DNA of 64,000 bases from Monosiga brevicollis MX1 (taxonomy: Eukaryota; Opisthokonta; Choanoflagellata; Craspedida; Salpingoecidae), in the NCBI RefSeq assembly GCF_000002865.3, contig NW_001865039.1, positions 492,527-556,526 of the forward strand, given 5' to 3'. This document shows positions 1-15,495 of this stretch, one piece after another. Positions within the stretch are counted from its first letter, which is position 1, and each line of letters begins with the position of its first letter. The notes below the pieces were generated by a model. The model saw nothing but the letters and a program-made list of their open reading frames with translations, ran no database searches and had not been told where the DNA came from. The position numbers were made by a program, and so were the translations under genes.

Positions 1-686
1 ACCGCAACCGCAAGACGGTTGCGATGCCCATCATCGATGCCATCGACTTTGAAACCTGGGAACATCGCACCGGCCTCTTGGAGCGAGGCGTCTTTGATTG
101 GACCCTCACCTTCAGCTGGAAGATGCTCAGCCCCATGCAGGAAGCGGAGCGTGCCGATGACCCCTTGGCCCCGTTTACCTCCCCAGCCATGGCCGGCGGC
201 CTGTTTGCCATGGATCGTAAGTTCTTCTTTGAGATTGGGGCCTACGACATGGGTATGGACACCTGGGGCGGCGAGAACATTGAGATGTCCGTCCGCATCT
301 GGACCTGCGGCGGCGTCATTGAGGCCGTGCCGTGCTCCCACGTTGGCCATGTCTTCCGCCAAAAGACTCCCTACAAGTTCAAGGACAAGGATCCCCTCAA
401 GACAATTGGCCGCAACCTCAACCGCGTGGCCGATGTCTGGATGGATGATCACGCCGACCTCTACTATGCCAAGACCGGCCACCGCTATCTCGGCCATGGC
501 AACACCACTGCCCTCGAAGAGCGCCTCGCATTCCGTCGTGATAACCAGTGCAAGTCCTTTTCTTGGTATCTCAAAAATGTTTTCCCTGATTTGGAGCTGC
601 CACAAAACTTGATTGTTCTCAATGCCTCGCGTTTTCCCACACTGGCCTGCCCCAATGTGCGGCGTCCGTGGTATGCACGCCGCTGA
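1..686 (+). CDS. GALNT: Polypeptide N-acetylgalactosaminyltransferase, 3' part
   Basis: The open frame enters from the left edge (codons from base 3) and stops at 684-686, so only the C-terminal half of the catalytic domain is here. Family marks seen are RKTV..PIID near the start, MAGGLFAMDR, the Gal/GalNAc-T motif WGGENIEMS..IW.CGG, CSHVGHVFR, and QCKSFSWYL near the end. The enzyme starts mucin-type O-glycosylation by moving GalNAc from UDP-GalNAc to Ser/Thr in the Golgi lumen. Animal family members usually carry a ricin-type lectin domain after the SWYL region. Here the protein ends about 40 residues later and no lectin exon is visible downstream. The visible part is one uninterrupted exon. 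Family is secure; the subfamily cannot be judged from this fragment. Confidence 0.93.
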   Translation, partial: RNRKTVAMPIIDAIDFETWEHRTGLLERGVFDWTLTFSWKMLSPMQEAERADDPLAPFTSPAMAGGLFAMDRKFFFEIGAYDMGMDTWGGENIEMSVRIWTCGGVIEAVPCSHVGHVFRQKTPYKFKDKDPLKTIGRNLNRVADVWMDDHADLYYAKTGHRYLGHGNTTALEERLAFRRDNQCKSFSWYLKNVFPDLELPQNLIVLNASRFPTLACPNVRRPWYARR

Positions 687-1535
687 GTGTTGACCTGTGG
701 CACCGCGACACTTGCTGAAGCCTGTGCCCATCTCAAGCAACAGGTCAGCTGAGAAGACAAGTATGAAATCAGACTTGCTCATTTTTTGGGGGAGCCTTGT
801 CAAGACTGAAGCCATCGCATCTGTGCGCATGTCGCTGCCCCTTGCGGGGTGCAGCATGATCTATCATATGTCCTGTTGTACTGGGCATGGTGTGTTCATT
901 GTACCTTTTTGGGCGTGACAGCAAGAACATGTTCTGCCCCTTGCATTCCATCATCGATGTTGTCTGTGGCGGCGGCGGCGGCGGCTGTAGCTGCCATTGG
1001 TCTACGCGCATGCACACGCGCGCTCGTGGCATGTCTGCATGGTGATGGTGAGCGTGTCTTCGCCCTCCAGCGACTTGATTCAATTAGGAAGTGGTATCAA
1101 TGGTGGATTTGAGCGTGATGTGAGCGTGTGCGCACATCCACGCGCAGGTGAAATTTATATTCCGATCAAAGCCGATGTCATTCCTTCGTGGCATATAAGT
1201 CAGATATGCAGAACAGATAAAGAATGCATTTGACAACCTTCCTCTCACGTCCTTAACCCCGCCTTAGCACATGACCATCGCCACCAGCGGCGCGGGCAAA
1301 CCAGATAGAGTTCGCCCAAGAAAAGAGCAAAGAGAGAGTTTAGAGCTTTGTTGTCACACTTTTTTTTTTTTTCTTTTTTTTTTTTTCTATCAATCACTGC
1401 GCTGTCGAGTCACGATTCGTTTGATAGCCGAGCATTGGAACGGACACGAGCGGTGATCTCACACCTGTGACCGAGCGTTCCGTGCGGTTGCGCCACGGAC
1501 GACGGCGTGTCTTTGGTTGAAGAATAACCGCCAAC
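687..1535. other. Intergenic spacer between GALNT and COG4
   Basis: About 850 bases with no supported gene. It holds a short GGC run near 969-985 and a T-rich tract at about 1361-1388, followed by the presumed COG4 promoter. Short open frames here show no family resemblance. Confidence 0.6.
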
Positions 1536-6045
<4,510 letters not shown>

Positions 6046-6297
6046 AAGTGTGTGCAAAGCGCGCTGGCATTCGATACGTCTAGATTGGGCGTTGAAAATG
6101 CTTGTAACGTTTCTGTGCACCTCTGCCTCAACACTTTTCATGCTTTCGGACTCAAATCTCTTCTGATTTTGCAAAGCGTGAACGAAGGTCAAAACCAAAG
6201 AGATCGAGAAAATGATAAAGCCCCATTTAGAGCGGTACGCCAAGCTAATTCAGAAAGAACACGACTTCAAGGCACGACAAGATCTGGTGAATATCAC

Positions 6298-9200
6298 TCA
6301 AAAGGTCAAATAACGACGACGCGCGCTGCGCGTCAGACTTGCTTCACCCGCGGTTAAAAAGGACAGAGAAAGGTTGAAAGCTGCTTCCCGACGAAGGGAC
6401 AAAAGGTCAACGCCATCCTCTTCTTGTCGCTGCTCGTATCGGCGAACAGCATTGTCACGCTTCAGCAAGGCCGGTCGAGCATAAAAGCTGCCTTGTACCA
6501 GCGCTGCATGCGAAATGTGGGCGTCAGGTACATCCTGCCATGAGCCTGCGGACGGCGTTTCTTCCTGTAAGGCTTGCATGTAAAGATGTGCGCTTTGCAT
6601 ATGCATTCGGCACACATCAAAGGCCCGAGCCATGTTGTACAAGCTTTCACTGCACCCACGGCCTTGTCGAGCATGCCGATAGCCAGCCATGAGCCGCAAA
6701 GCCTAACGACAGTCACCATCACACATGAGAAAGCAAAGCTGATTTTTTTTTTCACATGCCAGCTATAGGATCACCTGAAACTTACCCCCGCGAAAACCTT
6801 GTGTCGCTCGTAGCAAGTGCGTTGCATCACGCGCCTGGTCACTGCGACCATGCAGCCAAACAGGCCAATGGGCGTAGCCGCATGTAGATTGACGTGTGCT
6901 TTAATAAAGCTGCACTCCCAAGATGCATATGAAAGAGAGATGAGATGTCGAAAAGGCCATGTCAGTGAGACGATGTGCTGTAAGCTTACTTTGACATGGC
7001 GATGTGTAAGGACGACGACATTAAGGCGTGGTTACCAAGCGCCACACAAGGGGCACCTAAGGTAGGCTGCGCCTCAGCCTGCCGTCCAAAAAAGCGGTGG
7101 ACCCAGGCCACTTGCTCTAAGGTTGCGAGCGCCCCGGCATGAGTCCGGACACAATTGATGAAGGCATGCAAGGGCAAAGTCTTGCAAACAATCAACTCAT
7201 TCTCTTGCCTCAAGGACACACGCTGTTGAAACTGACCGTTGTGTATCGCGGTACGAAAGGCGTTGTGGTAGAGGGCGTTCCAACCTCGATGACAATTCTT
7301 AACCATCCCCAACAATGTACGACACTCGGCGTATGCGGTTGCTTGGTCCCCGGTAGCTTCCTGGACAAACACCTGTGACACCCCACATCAACCCTCATGA
7401 GGTCACAAATCCGTCATTCAAAAAGACACCTGTCAGTGCACAAAACGACAGTTGCTAGGTTCACAGGTCCTACCTCGAGGCATTTGTATACGGCCTTGTG
7501 CTCTGTCGAAATTTGTGATGCTTGCCCAAGGGTGCGAAGCACCAAGAGCATGCTGTCCAACTCAGCCATGAGATACAGGTGAGCCTCGACGGTGCGCACG
7601 ACGCATTGAAACCTACACCCGCATTGTCCTGTTGAGTTGAAGATGCATCAGTGTGCTCGATATTCGTGGCGGAGCGTGTCGTACCACTCGTCGGGTGTCA
7701 GCGCGGTGGCATCAAAGATAATGTTGTTGGACATTTCTGCAAGTATATTCACGATTGCAACAGTCGTCGTCACGCCTCAAAAAATGCCGCCGCGGTGCGC
7801 ACGGACATGGTGTCCAGGCATGGAGCAGTTTGGGTACAAGGCCAACATACCGAGCTGTCGCTTGACGCTGGGGACCAAACCAACCGTATGCTCGTATGTG
7901 AGCCATTCCGAGCCTTGGTGCCCAACCAATGTTCCTCGAATGCGCCTGCCAGTATTGCACGAGTGGCGGAGAAGAGCGGCCGTGTACAGTGGCAATGGCA
8001 GACACGTTAGTTCACATCAAATCTGAAACAATTTGTGCGCGCACGCTGCACGAGGACGCCTCAAAATTGGATGTGGTTTGGAGCTGGTGATCGCTTGGAG
8101 CGAGCACATTATACCTTGTTTGGGCAGGCGCAAAAGCATCGCGGATTGACATATCGTGGTGGATGGCGTAATGTGCCAGCAGGTCCCGTCCAATAGCTGC
8201 CACCTCAGTAAATCGATTTGCCTGATGCATTGCATGCAAGCGTTCGAGCTGTGGTACCAAATTGGCAGGCGATAATGTTGCCTGCGTGCGACCCACTGAA
8301 TTGGCGCGGCCGTGCGTCGCGAGGGAGTGCAATGGGTGTCAAAATGAGCAAAGCAAATTGTTGTCGCATCGGGAATTGACTCCATAGGGCTTCAAGCGCA
8401 ACATGTGTCGTACCGGTAACATGACCAATTTCAAGCAAGGTTGCTTGCCTGAATGAGAGCAAAGCGAAAGGGCAAGGCCAATGAAGTCAGGTCCAATATC
8501 GAGGCGTAAACGCGACAATCTACACTGACAGTACACATGCACCTACAGTTTTTTCTGCTTGGCCAGGGTTTGGGGGGATAATGGATGCTCGGAGGAGCTC
8601 AGATCTTGTGAAAGATTGAAAAAGTCGCCTCGACCACCCTGATACATGACAGCAAGGTGAGTGTGTACCATGTATGTGTTGGCAAGAGTCTTCAATGTAC
8701 CTTGCACATGATCATGAGATCCATTGCCGGTGACCAGTTGGGTATGATCTAATGCAAGCAATTGAAATGAGACTACTTTGCAGCAACAGACTTGAGACAC
8801 AGGGATCCAAGCTCCACTTACCGTCAGTAGCTCTGAGAGCATCTGTTGGCATCGTGTCAGCAAGCCATAATGAAAAAGGCAGCGTGCCTCCAGAAGCCTG
8901 ATCACTGGCACGTCCTGCTTTGGAGCTGCGCGCAGCTGATTCGTCGAGCCATTTAAAAAAAAAAAAAAAAAAAAAAAATTGAGAGAAGCTTGACTTGTGC
9001 CTCGAAGCAGTTTGCAGATTGGGCAAGTCTCACCCGCCGAGTGAAAACAAGGGCCTCATCAGCGCAGTCTTTTGACAGAAATGCCTCAATCATGTCGTCA
9101 TAAGCTGTTCGATGTAATACAGGACTGAAGTACAGCAAGGGATGTGCCAGCCCCAATACAGTTGCTTTGGCCTGTCCCAAGGCCAGTCGTGCCTTGACCA

Positions 9201-11568
9201 GCCGAACTCGGAAAAAGGGTAGCAGGCGGGGCATTTCCAAAGAATCGCTGCCAACTGCTACGGGCTGAATCTACAGTGCGTCGGATCAAAGTCAAAGTCA
9301 GTTTGCATCAGAATTCTTGTTTGAGAGAGGATGCATATCTGGGGAAGTGATGACAAATGGGGTTCAATGTCTCGGTGACACGATGGTTCCTTACCTCTGC
9401 TGCTGGGTTGCCCTGTTGAAGCGCCTCGCTCAGACTTTGGTAAAGAACGCAGGAGGAATCGGCGGTCAGCGGTCAGCTTGGGCTGAGGCGTAGGCAGAAA
9501 AACCACAAAAGGGGGTTGCAAGTGCAATCGCTTACCATTGTCGGGCGGCCAACTCCACTGCCTGCCAGTGAGGCCGCGTCGCTGCCGCCACCTTACTCAA
9601 CGGAGCCCCGGTTGAAAGCAGCCGTGTTGCTAGACATAAGCTCTCCTCACTCAAAGACTCATCCACCTCCGCGGATCCCAAATTTGTAGAGCCTGGATCT
9701 GACTGGGATGCAGATGCCAGCTCCACACTCTCAAAGCCAGGTATGGGGGGCAACACCAGCTTCGTCGTGGTTGACTCGCCCAGTCCCGGTAGAGGCGTGG
9801 CGGTAGTTTTGGGTCCACATGCCACGTACAGGCTTCCAGCCGCAGGCCTGACCAAACGCCAAATTGACGGCCAGTAGTGAGCGTCACACTGGAGGTGCCT
9901 GTGACACACTTTGAAAGTAAAACGTGGCCTACCGTGCATGCCGAATTCGTTGCGCTTGAGTGGAGGGCGGTTTGAATTGACAATAGCGTGCATATGTTTC
10001 GATGGTGCTCTCGACCTAAATCAAGTTCGGCACTGATCAGTCACAACAACAAATTGCCGCAGAGCGCCACCCATGTGTCGGAGGCACCCTCGTCTGGATG
10101 ATGGGAAAAAAAAAAGGAATCGTGTTGAATACCTGAGCCCAGGCCTCGAGATGGTCAAAGAGGTCAACGAGAAGCTTTACCAACTTCCGCTTGTCATCCT
10201 CCTCATACGCGCCTAACAGCCTGATGACGTGCGACATCCCGATTCACCGATGGCGCGTGAGAGGCCACAGACCAACTAGCTTCGAAAAACAAAGGCGGGG
10301 CGCTCCGCAAGCACTTCCACGCACCACTGGGCCAGCAACTGAGAGTACTCCTTGACCAAAGTGCGAGCCTCGGCAAGTTTGTCATTCAGCAAAGGGTTGA
10401 GTCGGCCCCGACCAACAAAAATGTCCTGCATCATATGACAGTCCAGCTGAGCACCACTAGCAGGCAGTCGCATGGTTGCCCAAGAACGGCTGACGGTTCA
10501 GTACATTGTAAATAGTCCACACCTTGACATCAGGCTTCTCTTGTAGCTCGAGAAATTTGAGATGCATACGAGCACATTTCAAGAATTTTTTCTTGTTCCA
10601 AAAGATGTCGGCCAATCGCTTATGAATCAACTACCGCAAAGCACGATAAACCTCTTGATCAGACGATATGCCATGTCCGGCGAAGCAACACCAAACCCTT
10701 TACAGAGACGCTACCAACGGTCGCGCGTCGTTCGATCCAATGCTAAACGTACCGGGTTATCAGGATCCTGCTTGACGGCTCGGTCGTACATGCGCAGAGC
10801 CTCATTGACGTTGCCATCTTGCAGATACACATCACCAAGACTATGCCCCAGCCACACCAAAGCAACCGACATGAGCCCGCACATGGGAAACTAGGCAAGG
10901 CCTACCCTGAACACTTGAATATCACATACTCAAGCCAGTCAAATTCATCGGCGTCACGGCAATTGTGGAGCTCGGCCAGTTTGTAGTAGATGACCTTTGC
11001 CCAATCCCTTCGCTCGCGATAGATCTGTTGATAGTTGCATCAAGGTGTGAGGCGCATTGGTCCAACACCGTGCGAAACCACGCCAAGCCAGCTGGACACA
11101 CCATGCCTAAGGTAATGAGAGGCTCAACGCATGCAGGTGTCACACTGATAATTTCTTCGCATAGCTTTTGCGCCTCCTTGAGATGCTGTTGGCCATTGTA
11201 GGTCCAAACATACGTAAATCACAGTTCAACCAGTAAAAGGAGGACCAACACGCGTGGTGGGTCATGTGCAGAAAGGCGCTGTATACGTACGCCCTGTGCA
11301 AAAAGCTGATTGGCCTGACCCATCTTGGGGATCAGCTCAACGGGCAGCACGTGGCGTGCTTGTGAGATGCTCTTGCGAAATTTACGACGCCGGCTGTGAT
11401 TGACGAGGCCAGATAAATCTTCAATCCTGCCAAGAGCATTAAGCAAATGAATGCCCGTGCTTTCCATGTCGGTGTGCACGTAAAATGAGACACCAAGAAC
11501 GAAAGAAAGAATGGCGGAGCCGAGACTTGCTCATCATCGTTGTTGGCTACATTGCCGTGCAAATCCAT
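6298..11568 (-). CDS. GTF3C3: General transcription factor IIIC TPR subunit (TFIIIC102/Tau131)
   Basis: This is the TPR subunit of TFIIIC, which binds A/B boxes and recruits TFIIIB for RNA polymerase III genes. The C-terminus is diagnostic: SESLYNMARAFDVC..., then DLLSLRREAAFNLSLSF and the stop at 6298-6300, matching the human segment ending in RRDIAYNLSLIY. N-terminal blocks are ARHVLPVELIPKMGQANQLF (about 11300-11400), a TPR with LKEAQKLCEEIISVTPACVEP (about 11110-11190), YRERRDWAKVIYYKLAEL (about 10965-11025) and ALRMYDRAVKQDPDNPVRLA (about 10745-10805). The gene is cut into many short exons; middle exons (7000-10500) were not all resolved. The start is uncertain. An ATG at 11568 opens an acidic stretch (NNDDEQ) and is the best candidate. 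It is convergent with COG4, 252 bp apart. Confidence 0.82.
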
Positions 11569-11671
11569 CTCGACTTCGGTGAAGCGCAGCCGCCTACATT
11601 CAGTCACATCATGAGAGCAAGCATCGGCAGAAGGCGCGGGCACGCCCGCGAATGGAAGGCGGCCAGCTTGA

Positions 11672-11713
11672 GGCAAGGTGGGCAAGGTGGGTAGCAAGGT
11701 GGGCAAGGTGGGT
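11672..11713. repeat. Short tandem repeat, GGCAAGGTG type
   Basis: Four to five imperfect copies of a 9-10 bp unit (GGCAAGGTGG, with one GTA interruption) lie in the non-coding stretch between the zinc-knuckle gene and the likely start of GTF3C3. Confidence 0.75.
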
Positions 11714-11972
11714 ATCATACTTTTGAAGCATCTTTGTGCCACTGGAAAACTCCGTCTACACAAAAGGCCTGGTGAGCACGACGCAAGCAGGAATCTCAAA
11801 TAAGCATAGCACTTCAATCTGATGGTGACTCGCCTCAATGCCGTGATGCTGCAAGTGTTGTAAGAAGCTTGTCAACTTGGTCGCATCTTCAATAACAGCG
11901 CGCGGGAATGTGTGACCACGATAAACTACGCTCTCCAAGGCCTCGCTCTGGCCTGGCAGCACGTGATGGCCA

Positions 11973-13347
11973 TCAACAGTGATGAGGCCTGATCAGTAGA
12001 TGCGTTTTGGCAGCCACAAAGATGCGAGCCTGTGCGAGAGGACCATTATGTCTTCATAACCCCCTGGCCAGCACCTGGACTGACCTTGCCTCGCTTCTGC
12101 CAAAGAGAGCTGATGAAGGAGGTCTCCCTGCAGTTCTTCCAGCTAAGCATAATCACAAAGAAGGTGAGAGCCTGCTGCAGGAGGGAGCGTTCTTGCTTCA
12201 GCACGAACAAGCATGGGATGGGCCTGTAGGAGGCGCACCGGCATTTCTAATAACTCTTGCAGGTCTTTGGTAGTGATCTCGTTTGCGGCCCCTTGCGCGG
12301 CCTCTAAGAGCTTGCCTGGCGATGGAGCAACGATAGAGGCTGCAGTCACAGCCGAATCAATTCGGAGGGTCGCATCGGAATGGAGATGAGTTTGGATAAG
12401 TGTCGTCCAAAAGATGTGGAAATCCACAATTGTAAAACAGCAGACTTTGCACATACCAGTACGTGCTTGTTGAGCAACGCGTTCCGAGGCCAAAGAGTTG
12501 AGCATAATGACGGAAGACAGTCCATGAAGCTTGGGACGACCGCTACATGTCATACAACAAATATGGCCCAGGGGCGTGAGAAGGGGCTAAGGGCAGAGTG
12601 AAGGCCTTCAGCTCCGGAGCGCACCTGCGACGACGTCTCGAGGTTTTTGGAAGTTTTGCATCCAGAAAGTTGGCATCATCGCTCTGCAATTGCTTCTCGC
12701 GGCAGATACGGCAGGTGCCGAATTTATGGGTGCAGACATGGCCGCGCTTGAATTGTCCGCAACAAGCACACTTTCGTAGCTACAGCCAATTCAAAAGTGA
12801 AGCACCATCAAGCACCTCGTCAGACCCGAAGAGAAGAAACTAAGATAAAAACTGGGCGCAATCACTAGGCTTGCAAGCGACGGCACACGATGAGCAGACT
12901 GACCCTGACAGAGCGACCCCCGCGGATAACATATCGGTCCTGGTCCTCGTTCTCTTCCTGCTCATCATCTTCCTCCTCAGCAGGCTCGTTAACGTTGTCG
13001 TTCGGCTCCTCTCCATGGCCTGCATCGCCTTCATCGTCAACAGTGTCCTGTCCACCAGTGCGAAGCATGCTCTGGGCAGCATGCTCATTGGCAGACGACG
13101 GTCGCTCGGCCGTCTCATGGGTCTTGCTGACATGTGGATCGGCCAGCTGTTGATCTGGTGTGAACCCAGTATCACGTGGGTGTGCATCTCCATGCAGTCG
13201 GTTCGAGGGGGATGGGCGGCTTCCAGGTGACGTTGTAGCAACCGCCAGCGCGTGCTGCTCCGCGTCAGTGCCCAAGCACTCAATCTTGGGTCGCTTGCTA
13301 GCAGCTTGCCCCTCGTCCACCTGGCTCGCCGGAAGCTGGCTAGCCAT
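11973..13347 (-). CDS. Unrecognised acidic protein with zinc-knuckle-like motif
   Basis: I do not recognise this gene. Four phase-consistent exons are clear: 13347-12904, 12779-12625, 12542-12457 and 12315-12239 (254 codons). The first encodes a polar N-terminus with an NLS-like SKRPKIE and a strongly acidic run, EEEDDEQEENEDQD, ending YVIRGGRSVR. The second encodes RKCACCGQFKRGHVC followed by GTCRICREK, a CxxCGxxKxGHxC zinc-knuckle-like pattern with extra cysteines, then a basic run of four Arg. The third and fourth are helical and unremarkable. Further exons probably run to a stop near 11973 through a coiled-coil-like stretch (LEELQGDLLHQLSLAEARQ), but the 3' end is uncertain. Acidic, basic and zinc-binding parts suggest a nuclear, nucleic-acid-linked protein (inference). 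It is divergent from NTHL1, 265 bp apart. It could conceivably be the 5' part of GTF3C3, which I consider less likely. Confidence 0.45.
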
Positions 13348-13500
13348 GCTGACGTTCAGAGATTCAAGACCCAGCCCCCAGTTGGCTCACCCTACGACGC
13401 AGCCTGCTTTGCTGTGTCGATCATGACACACGGTCGAGAAACCAATCGCCTTCACGCCCCACAGCACCCCTGGGCCAGGCATATGAGGTCAACAGCAAAC

Positions 13501-13575
13501 CCGAGAGAGACACAGAGAGACACAGAGAGAGACAGAGAGACAGAGAGACAGAGAGACAGAGAAGAGAGAAGAAAG
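13501..13575 (+). repeat. GAGACA-rich low-complexity tract
   Basis: Imperfect (GAGACA)n/(GA)n purine tract in the 265-bp divergent spacer between the zinc-knuckle gene and NTHL1. It lies about 40 bases upstream of the NTHL1 start codon and so may sit in the shared promoter or 5' UTR. Confidence 0.85.
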
Positions 13576-13612
13576 TAAATTACTTATTCTCTGTGGTCCA
13601 TTCTCATTTTGA

Positions 13613-15192
13613 ATGAGAATGGCGCTACGACGACGGATGGCGGAGCTGGCCGAATTGTCGGCCAGTGCTGGCGTAGCCCAGGGTGTCGCGCACCGAGCAA
13701 CCAGAAAAGTCAAGACAAGGGCGGTGACAGGTAAAGAAGAGCTGAAGGATGCACCCCCAAGTGTGAAGCCCAAACTTGAACCGCTGGATGGCAGCATGGA
13801 TATCAATGTCAAGCCAGCAGTCGATCAGCACCTGCCGGTCAAGATTGAAGTCGAGGAACCTCACCTAGCTGAGCTGAAAGTGGGAAGCCTCGAACATGAG
13901 CCTGCTTACTGGCGACAGCACATTGACAATATCCGCCACATGCGCCGGCACCGGTATGCTCTCCCCGCTTTGTCAGGGACAGGCGCCCGCGCTTCACAAC
14001 TCGCTGCGCCGCTTGATTGACCTTGGAGCCCTGCTCTAGGAATGCTCCCGTCGATTCCATGGGCTGTGAAACGCTGACCGACCCGAACACTCCCCCAGCA
14101 GTTGCAAGATTTCACGTGCTCGTCTCTCTGATGCTTTCTTCCCAGGTGAGAGAGGCGCTGTGCCGCCACAATGTCCCATGCGTGACATCTTCTTTTCACG
14201 ATAAGCTCGTATTCTAGACCAAGGACGCCATGACAGCTGCCGCAACGCGACGTCTACAGGCCTTGCCTGGAGGGCTAACGCCCAAGTCGATGGCAAGCAT
14301 GGAGCCAGAGGCTATAGCTCAAGTCATTTATGGTGCGAAAAGATGTCTCCATGAGCCGACACCTCGTTCCAATCCCCAACCTTGCCTTGAAGCTTTCATC
14401 AAGCAGCCAACCTGCCGTTGCATATTGATATTGACCTTACTAGGTGTTGGATTCTGGCGGCGCAAGGGTGAGTATATTCACAAGACAGCCAAGATTCTCT
14501 TGGCTGAACACAATGGCGACGTACCCGCCACCATTGCTGAGCTCGTCAAACTGCCTGGCGTGGGAATGAAGATGGCCCAGATTGCCATGGCCGTGGCCCA
14601 TAATGTGAGTGAAGTCGATGTGAACAGCTTCTTGATCCCGCCACCCCACTCCAAATGATGGCACCGTAACACGGACCGTGTTCTGTTGCTCGAACCCTAC
14701 CAGACAGTGACGGGTATCGGCATCGATGTCCATTGTCATCGCATCGCCAATCGCTTGGCTTGGTGTGACACGGCCCAAAAGACGCCGGAGCACACTCGTG
14801 TTGCACTCGAGCGTTGGCTACCTCGTGAACTGTGGGGAGAAATCAATCTCCTGCTCGTCGGTTTTGGCCAACAGATATGTCTACCTCGAGGCCCAAAGTG
14901 TCACAGTTGCTTAAACCGGGACATTTGCCCTGCAGCAGCTCAGAGCCTTGCAGCTAAACAACTCGAAGCTGAAGGTCAAGTCACTGCCAAGACCGCCAAG
15001 ACTGCTAAAACTGCCAAGGCTGCTACGACCACCAAGATCACCAAGACTACCAAAACCACCAAGACGACCGCCACGAGCCAAAGAGGGCACAACGCAGCCA
15101 AGCGCTCCACGCCGGCCAAAAACGCCAGTTCGGCAACTCGACGCACGCGCACACGACAATCGCGATCAAGCCCTGACTTGAACGACTGGTAA
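13613..15192 (+). CDS. NTHL1: Endonuclease III-like DNA glycosylase/AP lyase
   Basis: A bifunctional base-excision-repair glycosylase for oxidised pyrimidines. Five phase-consistent exons (13613-13953, 14040-14145, 14218-14332, 14444-14604, 14704-15192) give 403 residues. Seen in order: [12 protein letters not shown] and [10 protein letters not shown] leading into the fold; [23 protein letters not shown]; the helix-hairpin-helix [18 protein letters not shown] with the catalytic Lys; [15 protein letters not shown] with the catalytic Asp; [18 protein letters not shown]; and the [4Fe-4S] set [18 protein letters not shown] (C-x6-C-x2-C-x5-C). After the cluster is a tail of about 90 residues made of Lys/Thr/Ala triplets and Arg/Ser-rich sequence, absent from human NTHL1. 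An alternative start is the in-frame ATG at 13619. The N-terminus is basic; mitochondrial versus nuclear targeting is unresolved. Confidence 0.95.
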
Positions 15193-15495
15193 ATCATTGC
15201 ACTTCTGCGCGTTTTGACTTGCTGCGCGAGCCTGCAAACGTGACGGTCTGATGATTAGGTATCGAAGCATTGAATTGAGGACAGACCTGCACGATCCGAA
15301 AGTCAAAGCGGGCAGCCAGACTGAAGAAGGCGAGCAGATGCTCAAAGCATTCAAAAAAAAAGCATAGGCAACACACAAATAGCAAAAGGGCACGGCAAGT
15401 CGTGCCACCTGACGGCAAAAACACGGTTTTAATGGCTCGTCTCACCCTCAGCCAGCTCTGGCTGGGGGTCAAGTTGAGATACATGGGCCATTTCC
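15193..15495. other. Convergent spacer between NTHL1 and IARS
   Basis: About 300 bases between two stop codons facing each other. Nothing coding is supported; it should hold both 3' UTRs. Confidence 0.6.

Noticed and set aside
6298-13347. One single gene from 13347 to 6298
   Set aside because: The TFIIIC homology starts only near 11480, an in-frame end is likely near 11973, and the zinc-knuckle exons have no counterpart in TFIIIC subunits. Two genes fit better, although transcripts are needed.
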